This document shows, one piece after another, positions 25,362 to 33,288 of a DNA stretch of 64,000 nucleotides. The notes under the pieces are model-generated. The model was not told where the DNA came from and searched no databases. It was given only the letters and a program-made list of their open reading frames with translations. Each line of letters begins with the position of its first letter. Positions within the stretch are counted from its first letter, which is position 1. The position numbers and the translations under genes are program-made. Source of the stretch: Pelomonas dachongensis (GTDB lineage Bacteria > Pseudomonadota > Gammaproteobacteria > Burkholderiales > Burkholderiaceae_C); assembly GCF_043555865.1 (NCBI RefSeq), contig NZ_JBIGHY010000003.1, positions 62,001 through 126,000 of the forward strand. The letters run 5' to 3'.

Positions 25362-25766
25362 TTGTTCTCGCACCTCTGCATCGGCACCCGCGACTTCGGC
25401 CGCGCGCTGGCTTTCTACCGCCCGCTGCTGGCGCTGCTGGGCGTGGCCGAGCGCTTTTGTGACCCCGATGCGGACTGCGCAGGCTGGCAGAGCACACCCG
25501 GACCGCGGCCGCTGCTGGTGCTGTCGCGCCCGTTCGACGGCGAACACGCGCCCGGCAACGGCCAGATGGTCGCGCTGCTGGCCGCCAGCCGCGCGCAGGT
25601 GGACGCGGCCCATGCACTGGCGCTGTCCCTCGGCGGCACCTGCGAGGGTGCACCCGGGCCGCGGCCGCACTACCACCCGAACTACTACGGTGCCTACTTC
25701 CGCGACACCGAGGGCAACAAGCTCTGCGTCGCCTGTCACGAAGCGCCGCAAACGACGGCCGGCTGA
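25362..25766 (+). CDS. VOC-superfamily (glyoxalase/bleomycin-resistance-like) protein
   Basis: A 134-residue single-domain VOC protein. It opens FSHLCIGTRDFGRALAFYRPLLALLG and closes PNYYGAYFRDTEGNKLCVACHE, the usual beta-alpha-beta-beta-beta halves with His and Glu metal ligands. The start is TTG 25362 with AGGAGG at 25348-25353. Substrate unknown. It ends 54 bases before argS and faces away from the kinase gene. Confidence 0.85.
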   Translation: MFSHLCIGTRDFGRALAFYRPLLALLGVAERFCDPDADCAGWQSTPGPRPLLVLSRPFDGEHAPGNGQMVALLAASRAQVDAAHALALSLGGTCEGAPGPRPHYHPNYYGAYFRDTEGNKLCVACHEAPQTTAG

Positions 25767-25807
25767 GTCAGCGCCCCAGGCGGCCCGTACGTTCAAGGGC
25801 TGCCTTC

Positions 25808-25813
25808 TAAAAT
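25808..25813 (+). promoter_or_regulatory. -10-like hexamer next to the argS start
   Basis: TAAAAT ends seven bases before the argS ATG (25821). No ribosome site lies between, so a leaderless argS transcript is possible. TTCAAGGG lies 10 bases upstream, the same spacing as in front of mnmA. Confidence 0.4.
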
Positions 25814-25820
25814 CCCACCC

Positions 25821-27542
25821 ATGATCCAAGCCAAGCAGGCGCTGCTGACCGCACTCGCCGACTCTCTGCAACAAATCGCACCCGGCTCGAATGCCGTGGC
25901 GGCGTTCGAATCCCCCAAGCAGGCCGCCCATGGCGACTTCGCCTGCACGGCCGCCATGCAGCTGGCCAAGCCGCTGAAGGCCAATCCGCGAGAACTGGCC
26001 ACGCGCCTGATCGCCGCCCTCGAGGCCACGCCGGCGTTCCAGCACTGGGTGCAGTCGCTGGAGATCGCAGGCCCGGGCTTCATCAACATCCGCCTGAAGC
26101 CGGCCGCCAAGCAGGCTGTCGTCGCGGAGGTGCTGGGAGCCGGCGCGCAGTTCGGCCACCGCGCCGCCACGGGCAAACACGTGATGGTGGAGTTCGTCTC
26201 CGCCAATCCCACCGGCCCGCTGCACGTCGGCCACGCCCGCCAGGCCGCTTTGGGCGACGCACTCTGCTCCGTCTTCAAGACCCAGGGCCACGACGTGACC
26301 CGCGAGTTCTATTACAACGACGCCGGCGTGCAGATCGCCACGCTGGCCAACTCCACGCAGATGCGGCTGAAGGGCTTCAAGCCCGGCGACGCCGAATGGC
26401 CCGAGGCCGCATACAACGGCGACTACATCCAGGACATCGCCGACGCCTTCCTCGCGAAGGAAACCGTGAAGGCCGACGACCGCGAGTTTTCGGCCTCCGG
26501 TGACATCAACGACCTGGACGGCATCCGGCAGTTCGCCGTGGCCTACCTGCGCCACGAGCAGGACCTGGACCTGCAGGCCTTCGGCCTGAAGTTCGACAAC
26601 TATTTCCTGGAGTCCAGCGTCTACAGCGGCGGCCAGCTGGAAGCGGCGGTGCAACGCATCGTCGACGCCGGCAAGACGTACGAGGAAGGCGGCGCGCTGT
26701 GGTTCAAGTCCACCGACTACGGTGACGACAAGGACCGCGTGATGCGCAAGAAGGACGGTGGCTTCACCTACTTCGTGCCCGACGTGGCCTACCACGTCAA
26801 CAAGTACGAGCGCGGCTACACGCAGTGCATCAACATCCAGGGCACCGACCACCACGGCACCATCGCCCGCGTGCGCGGCGGCCTGCAGGCGCAGGGCCTG
26901 GGCATCCCGGAAGGCTTTCCGGACTACGTGCTGAACAAGATGGTCACGGTGATGAAGGGTGGCGAGGAGGTCAAGATCTCCAAGCGCGCCGGCAGCTACG
27001 TGACGCTGCGCGACCTGGTCGACTGGACCAGCCGCGACGCGGTGCGCTTCTTCCTGATCAGCCGCAAGGCCGACACCGAGTTCGTGTTCGACATCGACCT
27101 GGCGCTGAAAGCCAACGACGAGAACCCGGTGTTCTACGTGCAGTACGCGCATGCGCGCATCAGCTCCGTCATCCGCAAATGGGCGGCCGAAATGGGGGGG
27201 GACGTGACCGGCGTCGCTGGAGCCGACTTCAGCCTGCTGACCGCACCGACCGAAGAAGCGCTGATGCTGAAGCTGGCCGCCTACCCCGACATGCTGACCG
27301 GCGCCGCGCAGGGCCTGGCCCCGCACGACATCGCCTTCTACGCCCGCGACCTGGCCGGCGCGTATCACTCCTACTATGCGGCCGAGCGCGTGATGGACCA
27401 GGCGCCCGAATTGAGCCGCGCCCGCGTGGCCCTGCTGGTCGCCACCCGCCAGGTGCTGGCCAATGCGCTGACCGTGCTGGGCGTCAGCGCCCCTGAACAG
27501 ATGAGCCGCGAGGCGGCTCAGGACCAACCGGAGACCGAATGA
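25821..27542 (+). CDS. argS: Arginyl-tRNA synthetase
   Basis: A 573-residue class I synthetase that charges tRNA-Arg. The HIGH-type motif is HVGH (135-138) in PTGPLHVGHARQA, and KISKRAGSYVTL supplies the KMSKS-like loop. The N-terminal ArgS additional domain and C-terminal DALR domain are present. Length fits the family. The stop overlaps the SPOR gene start as ATGA, which places SPOR and dsbA downstream in one operon. Confidence 0.97.
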   Translation: MIQAKQALLTALADSLQQIAPGSNAVAAFESPKQAAHGDFACTAAMQLAKPLKANPRELATRLIAALEATPAFQHWVQSLEIAGPGFINIRLKPAAKQAVVAEVLGAGAQFGHRAATGKHVMVEFVSANPTGPLHVGHARQAALGDALCSVFKTQGHDVTREFYYNDAGVQIATLANSTQMRLKGFKPGDAEWPEAAYNGDYIQDIADAFLAKETVKADDREFSASGDINDLDGIRQFAVAYLRHEQDLDLQAFGLKFDNYFLESSVYSGGQLEAAVQRIVDAGKTYEEGGALWFKSTDYGDDKDRVMRKKDGGFTYFVPDVAYHVNKYERGYTQCINIQGTDHHGTIARVRGGLQAQGLGIPEGFPDYVLNKMVTVMKGGEEVKISKRAGSYVTLRDLVDWTSRDAVRFFLISRKADTEFVFDIDLALKANDENPVFYVQYAHARISSVIRKWAAEMGGDVTGVAGADFSLLTAPTEEALMLKLAAYPDMLTGAAQGLAPHDIAFYARDLAGAYHSYYAAERVMDQAPELSRARVALLVATRQVLANALTVLGVSAPEQMSREAAQDQPETE

Positions 27543-28186
27543 GTTCTGCATCCAAGCCTGCCAGCCGCAAGGACCAGAAGGGCGGCTTCGTCCTCGGCAT
27601 GATCGTGGGCCTGCTGCTGGGGCTGGCCGTGGCGCTGGCCGTGGCGCTGTACATCACCAAGGTGCCCATCCCGTTCGTCAACAAGGTGCCGCAGCGCACC
27701 GCCGAGCAGGACGCCGCCGAGGCCGAGCGCAACCGCAACTGGGACCCGAACGCCCCGCTGGCCGGCAAGGCCGCACGCAGCGCCAGCGGCGTGGTTGCGG
27801 GGCCGGCCGTGCCCCCGCCCGGCACGACGGCCAGCGCAGCCGTCGCCGCTGCAAGTGCCGCCGCCACCGGTGCGCTGGCCACGGCTGCCAAGCCGGTCGC
27901 CACCAAGGCGTCGGCAGCGGCCAGCACGCCCACGCCGGCGGGCGCCGAGGCGTACATCTTCTTCGTGCAGGCCGGCGCCTACACACGTCCGGAGGACGCC
28001 GAGGCCCAGAAGGCCAAGCTGGCCATCCAGGGCTTCACGGCCAAGGTCATGGAGCGTGAACAGGCCGGTCGCACGGTGTTCCGCGTCCGCCTGGGCCCGG
28101 TCGACACGCGTGACGAAGCGGAAGGCCTGCAGCGCAAGGTTGAGGGGGCTGGCTTTGAGGCCAATCTCGTTCGTGTACAACGCTAG
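27539..28186 (+). CDS. SPOR-domain inner-membrane protein (FtsN-like)
   Basis: A 215-residue bitopic protein: short cytoplasmic N-terminus, one membrane helix (about 18-40), an Ala/Pro-rich periplasmic linker and a C-terminal SPOR domain (about 138-215) that binds denuded glycan at the septum. Sequence VQAGAYTRPEDAEAQKAKLAIQG is the SPOR start. It occupies the position after argS that FtsN-like SPOR genes often hold in betaproteobacteria. It may be the functional FtsN or a helper. Confidence 0.9.
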   Translation: MSSASKPASRKDQKGGFVLGMIVGLLLGLAVALAVALYITKVPIPFVNKVPQRTAEQDAAEAERNRNWDPNAPLAGKAARSASGVVAGPAVPPPGTTASAAVAAASAAATGALATAAKPVATKASAAASTPTPAGAEAYIFFVQAGAYTRPEDAEAQKAKLAIQGFTAKVMEREQAGRTVFRVRLGPVDTRDEAEGLQRKVEGAGFEANLVRVQR

Positions 28187-28215
28187 TTCGCACCCATTGA
28201 AGGAAGACTGACGCC

Positions 28216-28878
28216 ATGAAGCGCCGCGATTTCGCCTCCCTGCTCGCCGCCGCCCCCCTGGCCGGCGCCGCCACCGCCGCCCTTGCCCAGGGCGGTCCCG
28301 TCGAAGGCCGCCACTACCGTGTGCTGTCCAAGCCGCTGCCGGGCCAGCCCGGCAAGATCGAGGTCGTCGAGTTCTTCTGGTACGGCTGCCCGCACTGCTA
28401 TGCGTTCGAGGACAGCATCGAGGCCTGGTCCAAGCAACTGCCCGCCGACGTGGCCTTCCGCAAGGTGCACGTGGCCTTCCGTGCGCAGCTGAAGCCGCAC
28501 CAGCGCATGTTCTACGCGCTGGAAGCCCTGGGCAAGGAAGCCACCGCCCGCCCCGCTATCTTCAAGGCCATGCACCAGCAGGGCCAGGCGCTGGACGACC
28601 CCAAGACGCAGGCCAAGTTCCTCGCCAACCTGGGCGTGGATGCGGCCAAGTACCAGGACGCCTACAACTCGTTCGGCGTGCAGACCAAGTGCACGCAGGC
28701 CGAGAAGCTGTCCGAGGCCTACAACATCGACGGTGTGCCCACCCTCGGCATCGGTGGCCGCTTCCTGACCTCGCCCAGCATCGCGGCCGGCGGCCAACAG
28801 CTGCCCGAGCACGAGCTGCACGGCCGCGCGCTACAGACCACCAACTTCCTGCTGCAGCGCATCCGCAACAAGGCATGA
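28216..28878 (+). CDS. dsbA: Thiol:disulfide oxidoreductase DsbA
   Basis: A 220-residue periplasmic oxidase that introduces disulfides. The active site is CPHC (58-61) in FFWYGCPHCYAFE, with the cis-proline loop GVPTLGIGG. The leader MKRRDFASLLAAAPLAGAAT carries a twin-arginine motif (RRDF), so export may use Tat rather than Sec. It follows the SPOR gene by 29 bases and ends with a hairpin. Substrates here could include the cysteine-containing lyase, CAP protein and lipoproteins. Confidence 0.95.
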   Translation: MKRRDFASLLAAAPLAGAATAALAQGGPVEGRHYRVLSKPLPGQPGKIEVVEFFWYGCPHCYAFEDSIEAWSKQLPADVAFRKVHVAFRAQLKPHQRMFYALEALGKEATARPAIFKAMHQQGQALDDPKTQAKFLANLGVDAAKYQDAYNSFGVQTKCTQAEKLSEAYNIDGVPTLGIGGRFLTSPSIAAGGQQLPEHELHGRALQTTNFLLQRIRNKA

Positions 28879-28882
28879 GGCG

Positions 28883-28911
28883 CCGCGACGCCTTCCGTGC
28901 TGGCGTCGCGG
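28883..28911 (+). terminator. Hairpin after dsbA
   Basis: Perfect 10-bp arms CCGCGACGCC and GGCGTCGCGG flank a 9-base loop, four bases after the dsbA stop. No U tract follows. It separates argS-SPOR-dsbA from lptA-lptB-rpoN. Confidence 0.65.
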
Positions 28912-28951
28912 ATTCGCGGTTCGAGTTGTCACGTCGGAAAGGCTGACGACG

Positions 28952-28979
28952 GTTGCAGGCCCCTAGAATGGCCTGCAAC
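28952..28979. promoter_or_regulatory. Promoter inside a perfect 10-bp dyad, upstream of lptA
   Basis: Arms GTTGCAGGCC and GGCCTGCAAC are exact around CCTAGAAT, which contains the -10-like TAGAAT (28964-28969). CTGACG about 16 bases upstream could be the -35. A regulator binding this dyad would cover the promoter of lptA-lptB-rpoN. Confidence 0.5.
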
Positions 28980-28991
28980 TTCCGTGCCGCC

Positions 28992-29600
28992 ATGACTTCG
29001 CGTCTACTGCCCCTGCTGATCGCCCTCGTCGCCCTGCCCAGCCTGGCGGAAAAGGCCGACCGCACCAAACCCCTCGTGCTGACGGCCGACAAGCAAGGCC
29101 AGATTGACAGCGTGAACCAGCGCACCGAGCTGCTGGGCAACGTTGTCATCACGCAGGGCACGCTGGTGTTGCGCGCCGAGAAGGTTGACGTGCGCGAGAC
29201 GCGCGACGGCTACCACCAGGCATACGCCAACGGCACGGCCGGGCAGCCGGTCAGCTTCCGCCAGGCGCGCGACATCCCCGGCGAGGCCATCGAGGGCACG
29301 GCCGACCAGTTGGAGTACGACACCAAGTCCGAGACCGTGCGCTTCCTGGGCAATGCCAAGGTGCGCCGCACGCGCGGCGCCACGGTGGCCGAGGAGGTGA
29401 CGGGCGCCGTCATCGTCTACAACAGCCGCACCGAGGTGTTCACGCTGGAAGGCGGCAGCGCCTCGCCCAACCCCAACGGCCGCACTCGCATCGTGCTGAT
29501 GCCCAAGGCCCAGCCCGGCGACGAGCCCGCCTCGGCCCCCGCGGCGGCCATGCCGCTGCAGCCCTCCACCACGCTGACGCTGCCGCGCAAGCCTTCATGA
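28992..29600 (+). CDS. lptA: Lipopolysaccharide transport periplasmic protein LptA
   Basis: A 202-residue periplasmic bridge protein that carries LPS from LptC to LptD. A signal peptide (MTSRLLPLLIALVALPSLA) precedes an OstA jelly-roll: LTADKQGQIDSVNQRTELLGNVVITQGTLVL. I start at ATG 28992, where the leader begins; an upstream ATG at 28968 would add a polar stretch. lptC, usually just upstream, is not in this window. It overlaps lptB by ATGA. Confidence 0.92.
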   Translation: MTSRLLPLLIALVALPSLAEKADRTKPLVLTADKQGQIDSVNQRTELLGNVVITQGTLVLRAEKVDVRETRDGYHQAYANGTAGQPVSFRQARDIPGEAIEGTADQLEYDTKSETVRFLGNAKVRRTRGATVAEEVTGAVIVYNSRTEVFTLEGGSASPNPNGRTRIVLMPKAQPGDEPASAPAAAMPLQPSTTLTLPRKPS

Positions 29601-30403
29601 CGAGCCCGGCGGTGACTTCAAGCCCCCGCGACCTCGCCTCGACCGGCGCGCTGGCGGCCTGCGGCAGCCGGCTCGAAGCCGAGGGCCTGGCCAAGAGCTA
29701 CGGCGTGCGCAAGGTCGTCAAGGACGTGCACGTCCGCGTGGACTGCGGTGAGGTGGTGGGCCTGCTAGGCCCCAACGGTGCCGGCAAGACGACCAGCTTC
29801 TACATGATCGTGGGGCTGGTGCGCTCGGACGCCGGCATCATCCGCATCGACGGCTCGGAAGTACAGCGGCTGCCCATCCATGCGCGCGCACGGCTGGGCC
29901 TGAGCTATCTGCCCCAGGAAGCCTCCATCTTCCGCAAGCTGACGGTGGAGCAGAACATCCGTGCGGTGCTGGAGCTGCAGCAGGACGAGCGCGGCAAGTC
30001 GCTTGGCAAGGCACGCATCGACGAGCTGCTCAACGGCCTGCTGCACGACCTGTCCATCGAAGGCCTGCGCAACAGCCCGGCACCAGCGCTGTCCGGCGGT
30101 GAGCGCCGCCGCGTGGAGATTGCCCGCGCGCTGGCGACGCAGCCGCGCTTCATCCTGCTGGACGAGCCGTTCGCCGGCGTGGACCCGATCGCGGTGCTGG
30201 AGATCCAGCGCATCATTGGCTTCCTGAAGGCGCGCGGCATCGGCGTGCTGATCACGGACCACAACGTGCGCGAGACGCTGGGCATCTGCGACCGCGCCTA
30301 CATCATCAGCGAGGGCGCCGTGCTGGCCGAGGGCACGCCCGACGAGATCGTGGCCAACGCCGACGTGCGCAAGGTCTATCTCGGCGAAAACTTCCGCATG
30401 TAG
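29597..30403 (+). CDS. lptB: LPS export ABC transporter ATPase LptB
   Basis: A 268-residue ATPase powering LPS extraction by LptFG. Walker A GPNGAGKTT (58-66), the signature LSGGERRRVEIARAL and Walker B FILLDEPFAGVDP are intact, with HNVRETL in the switch region. The N-terminus is about 25 residues longer than most LptB proteins. rpoN follows after eight bases, the standard lptB-rpoN arrangement. Confidence 0.95.
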   Translation: MTSPAVTSSPRDLASTGALAACGSRLEAEGLAKSYGVRKVVKDVHVRVDCGEVVGLLGPNGAGKTTSFYMIVGLVRSDAGIIRIDGSEVQRLPIHARARLGLSYLPQEASIFRKLTVEQNIRAVLELQQDERGKSLGKARIDELLNGLLHDLSIEGLRNSPAPALSGGERRRVEIARALATQPRFILLDEPFAGVDPIAVLEIQRIIGFLKARGIGVLITDHNVRETLGICDRAYIISEGAVLAEGTPDEIVANADVRKVYLGENFRM

Positions 30404-30411
30404 CGGGACGG

Positions 30412-31914
30412 GTGATGAAACAGACCCTCCAGGTCCGCCTCAGTCAGCATCTCGCGCTGACGCCACAACTGCAGCAGTCCATCCGGCTGCTGCAGCTGTC
30501 GACGTTGGAGCTGCACCAGGAAGTCGAGCAGATGCTGGCCAGCAACCCGCTGCTGGACACCGAGGAAGAGTTCACCGTCACGGCGCCCGAGCTGGCCGCC
30601 AATGCACCGGCCGAGAGCGGCACCGAGGCGTCCGCCGGCGAGTCGGAAAGCAGCGATGCGCCCGAGCTGAATGCCGAGGACTTCGGCGGCACGGAGCGCG
30701 AGGACTGGGAGAACGGTACCGAGAAGGACGACTTCGACGGCATCCGCGAACTGCCCAGCAGCAGCTCCGGCAGCAGCGGCGACGACGACGGCGAACGCGA
30801 GAGCCAGGAGTCCGCGGAGCTGACACTGGCCCAGCACCTGACGCAGCAGCTGGCGGGCATGTTCCTGTCTGCCGAGGACCGTGCCGCGGTACACGTGCTG
30901 ATCGAGTCGCTGAACGAGGACGGCTACCTCGAAGACCCGGTGGAAGACATCGCCGCCGCGCTGTCCGGCGACGCAGACGAAGAGATGCGCGAGGACCTGC
31001 TGGACCGGCTGCGCATCGCGCTGCGGCTGCTACAGAGCATGGACCCCGCGGGCATCGGTGCGCGCAACCTATCCGAATGCCTGGTGCTGCAGCTGCGCAC
31101 GCAGGCCAAGAGCGCCGCGCAGGTGATCGCCATCCTGATCTGCAAGGGTCATCTGGAACTGCTGGCGCGCCGCGACATGCGCCGGCTGATGGCCGAGACC
31201 GGTGCCGACGAGGCCCTGCTGCGCGAGGCCCAGCTGCTGATCACGAAGCTCGAACCCAAGCCCGGCCGCCGCTTCGCCACCGGCGCCGCCGCGGCCATCG
31301 TGCCCGACGTCATCGTGCGCAAGAGCGGGCGCGAGTTCCGCGTGATGCTGAATCCCGAGGTGGCGCCCAAGCTGCGCATCAACGAGCTGTACGCCAACGC
31401 GCTGCGCGCCACGCGCGGCGGCATCAGCAACTCGCCGCTGGGCGGGCAGTTGCAGGAGGCGCGCTGGTTCATCAAGAACATCCAGCAGCGCTTCGACACC
31501 ATCCTGCGCGTCAGCCAGGCCATCGTCGAGCGCCAGCGCGGCTTCTTCACGCACGGCGAGCTGGCGATGAAGCCGCTGGTGCTGCGCGAGATCGCCGACG
31601 AGCTGGGCCTGCACGAGTCCACCATCTCGCGCGTGACGACGGCCAAGTACATGGCGACCAGTTGGGGCACCTTCGAGCTGAAGTACTTCTTCGGTTCGGG
31701 CCTGAGCACCGAGGCCGGCGGTGAGGCGTCCAGCACGGCCGTGCGCGCGCTGATCAAGCAGTTCGTGGCGGCCGAGGACATCAAGAAGCCGCTGTCCGAC
31801 AGCGCGCTGGCGGGCATGCTGGAAGAGCAAGGCATCCAGTGCGCGCGGCGCACGGTGGCCAAGTACCGCGAAGCAATGAAGATCGCACCGGCGAATCTGC
31901 GCAAGGCGCTGTAG
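30412..31914 (+). CDS. rpoN: RNA polymerase sigma-54 factor RpoN
   Basis: A 500-residue sigma-54. The N-terminal activator-interacting region (LRLSQHLALTPQLQQSIRLLQLS) is followed by an acidic linker (about 50-135), the core-binding domain and the C-terminal DNA-binding part ending in the RpoN box ARRTVAKYRE (478-487). It starts eight bases after lptB and converges on an AraC gene. It is required by activators such as the AcoR-type one at the left edge. No HPF or PTS genes follow, unlike in many proteobacteria. Confidence 0.97.
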   Translation: MMKQTLQVRLSQHLALTPQLQQSIRLLQLSTLELHQEVEQMLASNPLLDTEEEFTVTAPELAANAPAESGTEASAGESESSDAPELNAEDFGGTEREDWENGTEKDDFDGIRELPSSSSGSSGDDDGERESQESAELTLAQHLTQQLAGMFLSAEDRAAVHVLIESLNEDGYLEDPVEDIAAALSGDADEEMREDLLDRLRIALRLLQSMDPAGIGARNLSECLVLQLRTQAKSAAQVIAILICKGHLELLARRDMRRLMAETGADEALLREAQLLITKLEPKPGRRFATGAAAAIVPDVIVRKSGREFRVMLNPEVAPKLRINELYANALRATRGGISNSPLGGQLQEARWFIKNIQQRFDTILRVSQAIVERQRGFFTHGELAMKPLVLREIADELGLHESTISRVTTAKYMATSWGTFELKYFFGSGLSTEAGGEASSTAVRALIKQFVAAEDIKKPLSDSALAGMLEEQGIQCARRTVAKYREAMKIAPANLRKAL

Positions 31915-31927
31915 CAGACCGCGCCGC

Positions 31928-32764
31928 TCAACCCGCTGGCGACTGCTCCTTGCGCCACTCTCTGGGCGACTGCCCCGTGTGCGCCCGGAACGCTCGGGAC
32001 AGCGCCGCCTCGCCGCCGTAGCCCACATCTGCCGCGATGTGCTTGAGGGCGTGTCCTTCGCGCAACCCCTTCTGCGCCAGGCCGATGCGCCAGCGCTGCA
32101 GGTAGACACCCGGCGTGCAGCCGACGACGTCGCGGAAGCTGTTGGCAAACACCGTGCGTGACATGCCCGCCTGAGCCGCCAGCTCCTCCAGCGGCCAGTC
32201 GCGCTGCGGCGCGTCGTGCAACGCCACCAGGGCGCCGCGCAACCGGGGGTGGGACAGCCCGGCCAGCATGCCGGACTCGACCCGCCCCTGCGCCATCAGC
32301 TCGCGCAGAACCCACACCAGCAGCACCTCGAACAACCGGTCCAGCATCAGCTGGCGTCCGCAGTGCGACGCCTCGGCCTCGGCAAACAGCTGCTCCAACA
32401 CCGGCGCGCAGCCCGGCATCGACGCCAGCGGCAGGCAGACCCACGGCGGCAGGGCGGCGGCGATGGGATGACCGGCACCGCCCTCGAAGGCCATGTGCGC
32501 ACACAGAAACTGCGCGCCGCAGTTCGGGTCGGTCACGAAGCGGTGCGCCAGCGGGCGCGGGTATAGCAGCAGGCTGGGCTCGGCGATGCGCAGTGGCTCG
32601 GGGATGCCGGCGTTGTGCACCGTCACGTCGCCCTCGCGGATGAGGTGCAGCTGGCCTCGGCCGGCTTGCGGCTCCAAGCTGTTGACGCCGCACAACGGCC
32701 CGGTCTGGAAGGTCTCGGCGCGCACAGCGAAGTGAGCGAACAAGGCGGCAAGTCGGTCGGCCAT
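31928..32764 (-). CDS. AraC-family transcriptional regulator
   Basis: A 278-residue regulator: an N-terminal cupin_6-type ligand domain (about 1-165) and two C-terminal helix-turn-helix motifs (LEELAAQAGMSRTVFANSFRD; LKHIAADVGYGGEAALSRAFRAHTG). It is transcribed divergently from the DUF4148/hydrolase pair; a 25-bp dyad lies between, so it probably controls them and itself. Its stop is 14 bases from the convergent rpoN stop. Confidence 0.9.
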   Translation of the reverse strand: MADRLAALFAHFAVRAETFQTGPLCGVNSLEPQAGRGQLHLIREGDVTVHNAGIPEPLRIAEPSLLLYPRPLAHRFVTDPNCGAQFLCAHMAFEGGAGHPIAAALPPWVCLPLASMPGCAPVLEQLFAEAEASHCGRQLMLDRLFEVLLVWVLRELMAQGRVESGMLAGLSHPRLRGALVALHDAPQRDWPLEELAAQAGMSRTVFANSFRDVVGCTPGVYLQRWRIGLAQKGLREGHALKHIAADVGYGGEAALSRAFRAHTGQSPREWRKEQSPAG

Positions 32765-32788
32765 GTCGGTACCAAATGCAAAGAAACG

Positions 32789-32813
32789 CGTACTTAATGA
32801 TATTTCAAGTACG
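32789..32813. promoter_or_regulatory. Dyad operator between the AraC gene and its divergent neighbours
   Basis: CGTACTT and AAGTACG form an exact 7-bp inverted repeat with an 11-base AT-rich spacer. It starts 25 bases upstream of the AraC start and 73 bases before the other gene's start, a likely shared control site. Confidence 0.5.
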
Positions 32814-32885
32814 GACATCCCCGGCAAAGTTCGTTCCGTCGCAAGACAGATACCACCACCCCCCGACACCATCCAGGAGCCCACC

Positions 32886-33245
32886 ATGATCCGCCAACCC
32901 GCTTTCAACCGTGCCGTGCTGCAACTGCTGACCGGCGCCATCGTGCTCGTCGGCGTCTCTGCGCAGGCGCAGTCTTACGTGACCGACCTGGAGACGGGCC
33001 AGCGCGTCAGCGTGCAATCGACCGTGTCGCGCGCCGAGGTGCTGGCCGATCTGAGGATTTACCAGGAGTCCGGCCTGGCCGCCGCCGCACGCGTGGCCGA
33101 CGAGACCGGCCAGCCAAACAGCCCCGCCCTGCAGGCCGCCCGCGAGCGCTACGCCGCACTGCGCCATGGCGAACGCTACGCCGCGCTGGTGGCCCAGTAC
33201 GCCATGCGCAGCGGCGCGACCACCCGCCCCGCCGCCAAGGCCTGA
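32886..33245 (+). CDS. Secreted DUF4148-like small protein
   Basis: A 119-residue protein with a signal peptide ending near SAQAQ (about 30). The mature part VSRAEVLADLRIYQESGL is typical of DUF4148 proteins, which are abundant in Burkholderiales and of unknown function. It lies 43 bases ahead of the hydrolase gene and is probably cotranscribed under AraC control. Confidence 0.8.
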   Translation: MIRQPAFNRAVLQLLTGAIVLVGVSAQAQSYVTDLETGQRVSVQSTVSRAEVLADLRIYQESGLAAAARVADETGQPNSPALQAARERYAALRHGERYAALVAQYAMRSGATTRPAAKA

Positions 33246-33288
33246 TCGCCCCTTTCCCTTTGCACCACTCATCCACCGAAAGACCGCC

